Source of the DNA: DASUXA01 sp036378155
GTDB lineage: Bacteria > Actinomycetota > Actinomycetes > Mycobacteriales > Micromonosporaceae
NCBI GenBank assembly: GCA_036378155.1
Contig: DASUXA010000011.1
Coordinates: forward strand, 1 to 21,967
Direction of reading: 5' to 3'
Length of the DNA: 21,967 bases
The notes beneath the pieces are model-generated. The model was not told the DNA's origin. It worked only from the letters and a program-made list of their open reading frames with translations, and did not search any database. Shown in pieces: positions 13,277 to 19,836 of the stretch. Position numbers and translations under genes: made by a program. Numbering within the stretch: position 1 is the stretch's first letter; each line of letters starts with the position of its first letter.

Positions 13277-13671
13277 GAGGCGACCAGCCAGCCCCGCAGT
13301 GCCGCACGCCGCGGGCCCCCGAGCCCCACGCAGCGGTCGCGCAGCTGTGCGCGCAGTTGAAGGAACTGCGCGCACAGCGGCTCGTCGACGAAGCCGAGTC
13401 GGCGCAGCTGTCCACATTGCTGCGAGGAATCGTGCTCACCCGCCGCGACCGGGATGCGGGATCCAGCCCCACACTGTCCGAGCAGCGAGCGGCACTGGAG
13501 CGAATCTGGGTCGACGTGGAGGACCTTGTGGTCACCACCGCCCGGGTCGCGGTCCGCCTGCATCTGTACGGAGCCGACCAGCACGACCCACTCGCACGCC
13601 GGGGGTGGCGGGCAATCGAACGCAGTCAGGCGGCGCTGCGTGAGTTCGCCGAGGCGGTGAATGCCGCGTGA
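13273..13671 (+). CDS. Hypothetical small helical protein (operon gene 2)
   Basis: The product has 132 residues and no family is recognised. After a proline-rich N-terminal stretch the protein is helical: AVAQLCAQLKELRAQRLVDE, LSEQRAALERIWVDVEDLVV and RAIERSQAALREFAEAVNAA. This suggests a helical bundle or a partner for the coiled coil of gene 1. The ATG at 13273 is supported by GGAGGAG at 13261-13267 and by the ATGA overlap with gene 1; the frame is open further upstream only as a shadow of gene 1. It ends with a GTGA overlap with gene 3, so all three proteins are probably made in fixed proportion. Confidence 0.65.
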   Translation: MRGDQPAPQCRTPRAPEPHAAVAQLCAQLKELRAQRLVDEAESAQLSTLLRGIVLTRRDRDAGSSPTLSEQRAALERIWVDVEDLVVTTARVAVRLHLYGADQHDPLARRGWRAIERSQAALREFAEAVNAA

Positions 13672-15302
13672 GGGGCAAGCATCAGCGGGCTCGCCAGCAC
13701 CGGCAGGCAAGAACACTACAAGCGGAGATGGAACGGCTGCGGGCGGACATCACGGCGGAAGCGGAGCGTCGCGCTGCGGCCCGCGAGGGTGCGGCGCTGT
13801 CCCGCGCCGCACGGCAGCGGCTGATTCGCGAGCAGACCGCTACGAACAGTCGGCTACAGCCACGCGAGAACGCCACCGCCCGGATCGTCGCCGCGGCCCG
13901 GAGCGCGAGCACGGTGGTCGCCGCGGCCCGCCACGATCTCGACGCCGTCGAGCGCGAACTGTCGCGGTTCGGCGACGCCAGCGTGAGCCAGATCCGGCAG
14001 TCGGGCGTGAAGTTGCGCTTCACCGAGGTGCACCGCTCCGCCGACGAACGTTACGTGCAGACCTGGTACCGGAAAGCGACCCGCGCCTACTTCGAGAACG
14101 CTCGCAACGTGCACCTCGACGGATGGGTACCGGAGGCGACGCACACCGGCCGCGAGGCACTGGCACCCTTCGCCACCTCGACCGTGCTCGACGTGTCCCC
14201 GGAGGCGTGCTGGGCGTGGGCCGTTCCGCCGTGGTTGCGGCTGCCCGACGACACGTCTGATGTGCCGTCGCTACGACGCCGGCTGGGTACGACCACCTCG
14301 GGCTCACCCCTGATGCCGAAAGCTCCTTACCCGGGACCGCATCTGCGAACCGATGCCGTGCTCACCACACCTTGGCGGCACACGCCGCTGGTCAAGGACG
14401 TTGGTGACGCGGTCGATCTGGCGTACTGGTATCACCGCAGTGCCTGGGTGCAGCAGTGGCGTGTCGGACAGGCTCCTGTGCCGTTCTGGCTTCCCGCCGA
14501 ACACGCGGTGGCGTACCCGCAAGCCCGCTCGCTCCCCGCCAGCGCCGACATCCGCCTGCCGTACCCCCTGGTCTTCGCCGTGCTTTCCAGTCCGTGGCGC
14601 ATCGAGCCCAGCGCCGGCGAGCTTCCCGCCGCGCTCGCCACCGTGTCCCTGCTCATGCTCCACGCTCGCGGCAGCACCGCCGTCTCCCCTGCTTCCCTCG
14701 ACACCTACCTCGCCCGCCTGCAGGCGACAGGGCTTACGGACCGTGCTCAACTGCCCACGCCGTTGGAAGCCCTCGATCGGTTCGGCGGTCTTGTGGAGGG
14801 CCTGCTACTTGCCGCCCGCCCCGACGGCACACCGGACGACGAGTTCGCCTGGTGTATCGCCGTCGGTCACCCCAGCGGCTTTCCCATCGCACGGATCACC
14901 GTACCGGCATCGCGCGCCGCCACCGACTGGCGCACCCCGGTCGACAACATCACCGCTGGCATTGCGCTGAGCGGCTGGCACGAGCCGCTGAGCGCACCGG
15001 CACCGTCATTCGCGACGCGGCGCCGCCGGCTGGTAGACCAAGGCGCGACCTTCGCGACCTGGGCGGTACGCGTACTCGACATCGAGGCCACGTCGCCGCG
15101 ATCGTCCCAAGCCCGTCCGTCCGCGGAACCATCGCACGGTGCCCGGCCACACCTGCGCCGCGGGCACTGGCGGCAGCAACGCGTAGGACCCGGTCACCAG
15201 GACCGGCGATGGACGTGGGTTCGTCCGACCACCGTCAACGGCAAATCCGCGCTGATCGACCAGGTCTACGTCCTCGGCGGCGGTGGTTCCGCTACGGGGT
15301 GA
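13668..15302 (+). CDS. Hypothetical 544-aa protein with basic GHWR-type C-terminal motif (operon gene 3)
   Basis: The start is the GTG at 13668, overlapping the previous stop as GTGA. Residues 1-115 are very basic and then helical (LQAEMERLRADITAEAERRA, later VVAAARHDLDAVERELSRF), likely a coiled coil. The central part, about 120-470, is a large globular region with many Trp/Tyr residues (YVQTWYRKATRAYF, WAWAVPPWLRLP, AYWYHRSAWVQQWRVG). The C-terminus has RRGHWRQQRVGPGHQDRRW followed by TWVRPTTVNGK, a basic motif that I recall from uncharacterised phage and plasmid proteins but cannot tie to a function. No nuclease, ATPase or methylase motif is evident. It is followed by a small hairpin at 15321-15335. 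Confidence 0.7.
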   Translation: MRGKHQRARQHRQARTLQAEMERLRADITAEAERRAAAREGAALSRAARQRLIREQTATNSRLQPRENATARIVAAARSASTVVAAARHDLDAVERELSRFGDASVSQIRQSGVKLRFTEVHRSADERYVQTWYRKATRAYFENARNVHLDGWVPEATHTGREALAPFATSTVLDVSPEACWAWAVPPWLRLPDDTSDVPSLRRRLGTTTSGSPLMPKAPYPGPHLRTDAVLTTPWRHTPLVKDVGDAVDLAYWYHRSAWVQQWRVGQAPVPFWLPAEHAVAYPQARSLPASADIRLPYPLVFAVLSSPWRIEPSAGELPAALATVSLLMLHARGSTAVSPASLDTYLARLQATGLTDRAQLPTPLEALDRFGGLVEGLLLAARPDGTPDDEFAWCIAVGHPSGFPIARITVPASRAATDWRTPVDNITAGIALSGWHEPLSAPAPSFATRRRRLVDQGATFATWAVRVLDIEATSPRSSQARPSAEPSHGARPHLRRGHWRQQRVGPGHQDRRWTWVRPTTVNGKSALIDQVYVLGGGGSATG

Positions 15303-15320
15303 CCCCGGTCGGGTGCCTTG

Positions 15321-15335
15321 ATCGCTGAGAGCGAT
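15321..15335. terminator. Small hairpin after the three-gene operon
   Basis: ATCGCT-GAG-AGCGAT is a perfect 6-3-6 inverted repeat 18 bases after the stop codon of operon gene 3 and 30 bases before the end of the convergent DUF4190 gene. There is no T-run, so termination activity is uncertain. Confidence 0.4.
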
Positions 15336-15341
15336 TCCAAG

Positions 15342-15473
15342 AAGGAGCCCATGCGACGAGTCGGTCAGGGCGTGGGCGTCACGCCCGGGTTGACGCCATC
15401 GCTGATGGCGCCGATTCCACCGAGGACGACGAACCAGACGGACAAGAGGATGGCCGGAATGGCGACGATATAG
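15342..15473 (+). other. Orphan ribosome-binding site and start codon running into an antisense gene
   Basis: AAGGAG (15342-15347) is followed by ATG at 15351 and 40 codons to a TAG at 15471, almost entirely antisense to the DUF4190 coding sequence. The peptide is not protein-like. The signal may be chance, or the preserved translation start of a gene lost by rearrangement. Confidence 0.25.
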
Positions 15474-15781
15474 CCCATGATGAGTCCTGCCTTCGCCAGA
15501 CCGTCGCCACGTTTCGTACCGAGTTTGAGTTCGTTCAGCGCGATGTGTCCGAGTACGACAGCGAGGATCGACGGCAGGCCGAACGAGCAGCAGCCGGATA
15601 CCAGACCGAGGATGCCGAGGACGAGAGACGCGATCGCGAGCCCCGACGTGGGCTGTTCGCGTATCTGGATCACCTGGGGAGGCTGTTGTTGAGGGTAGGG
15701 CGGAGACGGGTACGGCGGAGGTGGCGAATAGGGGACCCGGCTCGGATCGGGTTCGGGGTCCGGGTTCACGCTGTCGGTCAC
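15365..15781 (-). CDS. DUF4190 domain membrane protein
   Basis: The 138-residue protein has a proline/tyrosine-rich cytoplasmic N-terminus (PPPPYPSPPYPQQQPP at 20-35), then the DUF4190 domain. This consists of a hydrophobic hairpin at about 47-80 (GLAIASLVLGILGLVSG, then ILAVVLGHIAL), a short basic loop ELKLGTKRGDGLAKAG, and a last membrane helix at 98-122. The family is common in actinobacterial envelope genes but its function is not known. The start is the GTG at 15781, with GGGAG seven bases upstream; the longer frame to 15907 lacks a ribosome site. It is the downstream neighbour of the lipoprotein gene, separated from it by a terminator. Confidence 0.85.
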   Translation of the reverse strand: MTDSVNPDPEPDPSRVPYSPPPPYPSPPYPQQQPPQVIQIREQPTSGLAIASLVLGILGLVSGCCSFGLPSILAVVLGHIALNELKLGTKRGDGLAKAGLIMGYIVAIPAILLSVWFVVLGGIGAISDGVNPGVTPTP

Positions 15782-15844
15782 GGTTTCTCCCTGTGGTATG
15801 AGGTCGATGGTCAGGCGGCGCCGCTGACGGTGTGGAGAAAGGGA

Positions 15845-15873
15845 CCTGGGGCGGCCCCGTGGACCGCCCCAGG
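15845..15873 (-). terminator. Strong intrinsic-type terminator of the lipoprotein gene
   Basis: CCTGGGGCGG (15845-15854) pairs perfectly with 15864-15873 around a 9-base loop. On the minus strand it is followed by TCCCTTTCTCC. It lies 12 bases after the lipoprotein stop codon. Confidence 0.75.
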
Positions 15874-15884
15874 TGTCTGGAGGG

Positions 15885-16421
15885 TCAGCCGACCTGGACG
15901 TCGACACCGCCGGAGAACGGCGAATCGTGAAGTTCGAGCTTGGTGATCTTCGCGTTTGCCGGGATGTCGAAGACCACGATGCCGGTCACCTGGTTACCGG
16001 GGTTGATCTGGTTGAGGAACGTCTTGTCGTTCTCGTTGGCGTACAGGGCGGCGCCTTCGTCCGCCGAGTACTGCGCGTTGTCGGCGCCGAACGCCTTCTG
16101 GTTGCTGGCGTCGAGCATCTGTGCTTCCTTGCCGATGTTCTTCACCTGGACCGTGACCAGGCAGAACTGGCCCTGAGCCTTCTGGCCGAAATCAGCCGGG
16201 CCGACCTGGTGTACGCCGCACTTGACGGTCTTGACGGTGAACTCGAACTTGCCGTCGCGGGCGGGCTGACCGAGCTTGGCGACCTTGGGCGCGGCGGCCT
16301 TGCTGCTGCTCGCTCCCGTCGAGCCGCTGCCGGAGTTGGAGGTACCACCGGCACCGCAGGCGAGGGTGAGCCCACCGAGGACGGTGGCGGCGGTGATCAG
16401 GGCAGCCTTCTTCAGGTTCAT
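15885..16421 (-). CDS. DUF4352-like (telokin-like) lipoprotein
   Basis: The 178-residue protein begins with a lipoprotein signal peptide (MNLKK, then AALITAATVLGGLTLAC) with the lipidated cysteine at C22. A Ser/Gly/Ala-rich tether of about 25 residues follows. The mature domain is a beta-sandwich typical of DUF4352 (KFEFTVKTVKCGV, CLVTVQVKNIGKEAQMLDAS, and VTGIVVFDIPANAKITKLEL), exposed outside the membrane. Such domains are often seen in surface lipoproteins of unknown role. GGAAGG about seven bases upstream fixes the ATG at 16421. Two cysteines (C68 and C87) could form a disulfide. It is transcribed away from the DISARM genes. Confidence 0.85.
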   Translation of the reverse strand: MNLKKAALITAATVLGGLTLACGAGGTSNSGSGSTGASSSKAAAPKVAKLGQPARDGKFEFTVKTVKCGVHQVGPADFGQKAQGQFCLVTVQVKNIGKEAQMLDASNQKAFGADNAQYSADEGAALYANENDKTFLNQINPGNQVTGIVVFDIPANAKITKLELHDSPFSGGVDVQVG

Positions 16422-16558
16422 CAGGAAGTCCTTCCGAGGTGGGGGTACGCCGGACTGCGTGCATGGGGGTACGACCGGCACCGCTTAGTGGCAGTCGTGA
16501 ATCCGGCGCGACTCATTAGAGCATGGTGTGAATCGACTACACAAGTGAAGTCGGAGAC

Positions 16559-16593
16559 TCGACACGCGTCACCGTGAACGCGTACAGTACGCG
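16559..16593 (+). promoter_or_regulatory. Promoter of drmD with palindromic operator on the -10 box
   Basis: TCGACA (16559-16564) and TACAGT (16583-16588) form a good -35/-10 pair with 18-base spacing, placing the start near 16595. CGCGTA-CAG-TACGCG (16579-16593) is a perfect 6-3-6 palindrome centred on the -10 box. ACGCGT also occurs twice, at 16564 and 16578. A repressor bound there would block transcription of the DISARM genes. Confidence 0.6.
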
Positions 16594-16632
16594 CCGACTC
16601 ACTCGATCGCGTCAACGAGCTGGGCGGCCCCT

Positions 16633-16651
16633 GCCGGTGCGGGGCACCGGC
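16633..16651 (+). promoter_or_regulatory. Perfect 8-bp hairpin in the predicted drmD leader
   Basis: GCCGGTGC-GGG-GCACCGGC forms an uninterrupted stem with a three-base loop in the 95-base leader predicted from the promoter at 16559-16588, ending 38 bases before the GTG start. No T-run follows, so it is more likely an mRNA structure or processing element than a terminator. Confidence 0.55.
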
Positions 16652-16689
16652 TTGCGAGACTGAGCCCGCGACGGGACAAAGGGGAACAC

Positions 16690-19600
16690 GTGCCGAGCAC
16701 TACGACGGAGAAACCCGAGATCAATGCACTGGTGGCGGTCCGTGGCCAGCGTTGGGTCGTCAGTCAGGTCGAGCCGAGCGGCGACTACAACCTGGTGAGC
16801 CTGCAGAGCGTGGAGGACGGCCGGTACGGCGAAACCCTCGACGTGATCTGGGAAGTGGAACCGGGTCGTCGGGTGCTGCCGACCGGTGCGCTGCCCGAGC
16901 CGACCGGCTTCGACCCGCCTGAACGTCTCGCCGCCTTCCTCGACGCGGTCCGCTGGTCGGCCGTCACGTCGGCGGACGTCAAGACGCTGCAGGCGCCGTT
17001 CCGGTCCGGCGTGTCGATCGAGGACTACCAGTTGGAGCCGGTCGCCCGCGCCGTCGACGCGCCCCGGGTCAACCTGCTGCTCGCCGACGACGTCGGCCTC
17101 GGTAAGACGATCGAGGCCGGGCTGGTCGCCCAGGAGCTCCTGCTCCGGCACCGTGCCCGTCGCATCATGATCGTCTGCCCGGCCGGGCTGACGGTGAAGT
17201 GGCGCGACGAGATGGCGGAGAAGTTCGGGCTCGACTTCACCGTCGTCGACGCCGAGCGGTGCGCGATGGTCCGGCGTACGCACGGGTCGGCGGCGAACCC
17301 GTTCGAGGTGTACCCGCTGAGCATTGTCAGCCTGCCGTGGCTGCGCGGCCAGAAGGCGCAGCGGCTGCTGGACGAGGTACTGCCGCCCGACGGCCCGACC
17401 TATCCACGCACGTTCGACCTGCTCATCCTCGATGAGGCGCACCACGTCGCGCCGGCCGCGCCGAAACAGGTGTACGCGGTCGACTCCCAGCAGACGAAGC
17501 TGATCCGCCGACTCGCGCCGCACTTCAACCACCGGCTGTTCCTGTCGGCGACGCCGCACAACGGGTACCAGGCTTCGTTCACCGCGCTGCTGGAGATTCT
17601 GGACAACCAGCGGTTCGCGCGTGGGGTTGAGCCGGACCCGACCGCGGTCAAGGAGACGGTGGTACGCCGGCTCAAGCGCGACATCGTGAACGCGGACGGC
17701 ACCCCCCGGTTCCCGCAGCGCGACCCGAAGGCGATTCCGGTGTCGTACCCGGACCGCGAACGGGAGATCCACGCGCTACTCAAGGAGTTCGCCGCGCTGC
17801 GCCGCAAGCGGATCACGGCACAGCGCGGTCGGAAGGCGACCGACCTGGTGACGCTGCTGCTGAAGAAGCGGCTGTTCTCCAGCCCTGCTGCGTTCGCGCA
17901 CACCGTCGACGTGTACCTGGACACCCTGCGCAGCCGGAAGGCGTCGCCGGTCGACCTGGTCAGCGACGACGTTCCGGAGTGGATGGACGAGTACTGGGAC
18001 GACGTCGCCACCGTCGACGACGAGCAGCTGGCCGAGGCGGAGGACGACGCGCTGGGCCGGGTACGCCCGATGCAGCCCGACGCCACCGACGACGAAGTCG
18101 CCCTGTTGGAACGGATGCTGGCGTGGGCGCAGGCGCACGAGGCGCAGCCGGACGCCAAGGCGACCGAGCTGATCAACTTCCTCAAGGCGATCTGCAAGCC
18201 GGACGGGAAGCACTGGACCAACGAGCGGGTCGTGGTGTTCACCGAGTACCGAGACACCCAACTGTGGCTGGCGGACCTGCTGCGCCAGGAGGGGCTGGCC
18301 GGCGACGCGCTCGCCCAGATGCACGGCGGGCTGCCCGCCGACGATCGCGAACAGGTGCGGCTGGCGTTCCAGGCGGACCCGAGCGAGCACCCGGTACGCA
18401 TCCTGCTCGCCACCGATGCCGCGAGCGAAGGCATCGACCTGCAGAAGCACTGTCACCGGCTGGTCAACTACGACATCCCGTTCAATCCGAACAAGCTGGA
18501 GCAGCGGATCGGCCGGATCGACCGGTACGGGCAGACCAAGACCCCGCAGGTGTGGCACTTCGTGGGTACCGGCTTCAAGGGCGCGGTCGACTCGTACGAG
18601 GCGGACCTGGAGTTCCTGTCGCGGGTGGCGACCAAGGTCGCCCAGATGGAGTCGGACCTCGGCTCGGTCAACGCGGTGCTGTCCGACGCGGTACAACGCC
18701 GGATGCTCGGCGAGCAGGTCGACGTCGACGCGGTGACCGCCGAGCGCACGGCGAAGGCGCAGACGCTGCCGACCGAGTCGAACGTCGGCGACCAGGTACG
18801 CCGGCTGCGCGCCAACCTCGACGAGACCGTCCACGAACTCGGTATCACCCCACCCGCCGTCAAGCGGGTCGTGGACGTCGCGCTCGACCTGGCCCGCCAG
18901 CAGCCGCTGCGGGTACACGTCGACGACAGGGACCCGGTGGACGGGCTGTGGGCGGTACCCCCGCTGACCGGCTCGTGGCAGCGGGCCGCCGCCGGGCTGA
19001 CCGAGAAGCTGCGCCGCGACGACGAGCCGCCCCGGCAACTGCCGGTGACGTTCGACGCCGACCTGGCTCGCGACCTCGCCGGGCGGGACGTGCCCGCCGT
19101 GCTCGCCCACCTGAACCACCCGCTGGTCGCCATGTCGACCCGGCTGCTGCGCGCGGCGGTGTCCAACAGCGACATCGGCCTGCACCGGGTCACCGCCGTC
19201 GTCTCCGATGACCCGGCGCTGGAGGATGTGCTGGTCGGGGCGTACTCCCGGTTCGTGCTGGTCGGCGCGGACGGCGTACGCCTTCACGAGGAGGTCCTCT
19301 ACGCCGGCGGCTGGGCACCGGAGAACGGCCGGTTCCGCCGACTGGAAAACCTGGGCGTGCTCGGCGGCATCCTCGACCGGGCGCTGGCGACCGGTCGCCC
19401 TGCGTCGACCGTGGTCCAGCAGCGGCTCGCCGAGCGCTGGCCCAGGATCGCGGACGGGCTGCTCGCCGCGATCGACTGGCGCACCAGGACCCGCCAGGAG
19501 TCGCTGGAACGCAAGCTCGACCAGCGCCGCGAGGCCGAACGCCAACGCATCGTCGACAACCTCGCCCAGTTCGCCGCGACGTTGCGCGGCGCGCTCGCCG

Positions 19601-19836
19601 TGGACGAGGAGGAGGGCCAGGCGGTCCTGTTCAGCCGGGTCGAGGCGGAGAAGAGCAGGGACGAACTGGCCCAGTACCGCAGAGACCGGCAATCCTGGGA
19701 GGAGCGCTTGTCCGGGTTGGAAGCCGAACGCGACCGCGAACTCGCGGCGATCGACGACCGGTACCGCGATCCGCAGCCGCACCGGTTCCCGGTGGCCGTG
19801 GTGTTCGTCGTACCGAGGCGGGAGGCGAGCCGATGA
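16690..19836 (+). CDS. drmD: DISARM SNF2-like helicase DrmD
   Basis: The 1048-residue SNF2/HepA-type ATPase has DDVGLGKTIEAGL (K139), the DEAHH box (248-252), SATPHNG (286-292), ATDAASEGIDLQ around D576, and NPNKLEQRIGRIDRYGQ with Q605. Both RecA-like lobes are complete. The C-terminal 350 residues hold an additional helical region and a long charged coiled coil (about 930-1035, ERKLDQRREAERQRIVDNLA). Helicases of this form, followed by an adenine methylase, mark class 1 DISARM, where DrmD is the class-specific helicase and the system restricts incoming phage DNA. The GTG at 16690 has AAAGGGG five to six bases upstream. The stop overlaps the next start as ATGA. Confidence 0.87.
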   Translation: MPSTTTEKPEINALVAVRGQRWVVSQVEPSGDYNLVSLQSVEDGRYGETLDVIWEVEPGRRVLPTGALPEPTGFDPPERLAAFLDAVRWSAVTSADVKTLQAPFRSGVSIEDYQLEPVARAVDAPRVNLLLADDVGLGKTIEAGLVAQELLLRHRARRIMIVCPAGLTVKWRDEMAEKFGLDFTVVDAERCAMVRRTHGSAANPFEVYPLSIVSLPWLRGQKAQRLLDEVLPPDGPTYPRTFDLLILDEAHHVAPAAPKQVYAVDSQQTKLIRRLAPHFNHRLFLSATPHNGYQASFTALLEILDNQRFARGVEPDPTAVKETVVRRLKRDIVNADGTPRFPQRDPKAIPVSYPDREREIHALLKEFAALRRKRITAQRGRKATDLVTLLLKKRLFSSPAAFAHTVDVYLDTLRSRKASPVDLVSDDVPEWMDEYWDDVATVDDEQLAEAEDDALGRVRPMQPDATDDEVALLERMLAWAQAHEAQPDAKATELINFLKAICKPDGKHWTNERVVVFTEYRDTQLWLADLLRQEGLAGDALAQMHGGLPADDREQVRLAFQADPSEHPVRILLATDAASEGIDLQKHCHRLVNYDIPFNPNKLEQRIGRIDRYGQTKTPQVWHFVGTGFKGAVDSYEADLEFLSRVATKVAQMESDLGSVNAVLSDAVQRRMLGEQVDVDAVTAERTAKAQTLPTESNVGDQVRRLRANLDETVHELGITPPAVKRVVDVALDLARQQPLRVHVDDRDPVDGLWAVPPLTGSWQRAAAGLTEKLRRDDEPPRQLPVTFDADLARDLAGRDVPAVLAHLNHPLVAMSTRLLRAAVSNSDIGLHRVTAVVSDDPALEDVLVGAYSRFVLVGADGVRLHEEVLYAGGWAPENGRFRRLENLGVLGGILDRALATGRPASTVVQQRLAERWPRIADGLLAAIDWRTRTRQESLERKLDQRREAERQRIVDNLAQFAATLRGALAVDEEEGQAVLFSRVEAEKSRDELAQYRRDRQSWEERLSGLEAERDRELAAIDDRYRDPQPHRFPVAVVFVVPRREASR

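Noticed and set aside
17979..19211. 410-aa plus-strand frame inside drmD
   Set aside because: It is the Arg/Gly-rich +1 shadow of drmD with no start signal.
17776..19782. 668-aa minus-strand frame opposite drmD
   Set aside because: It is an antisense shadow; composition rich in Arg/Gln/Val/Gly repeats, and drmD motifs run through the same DNA.
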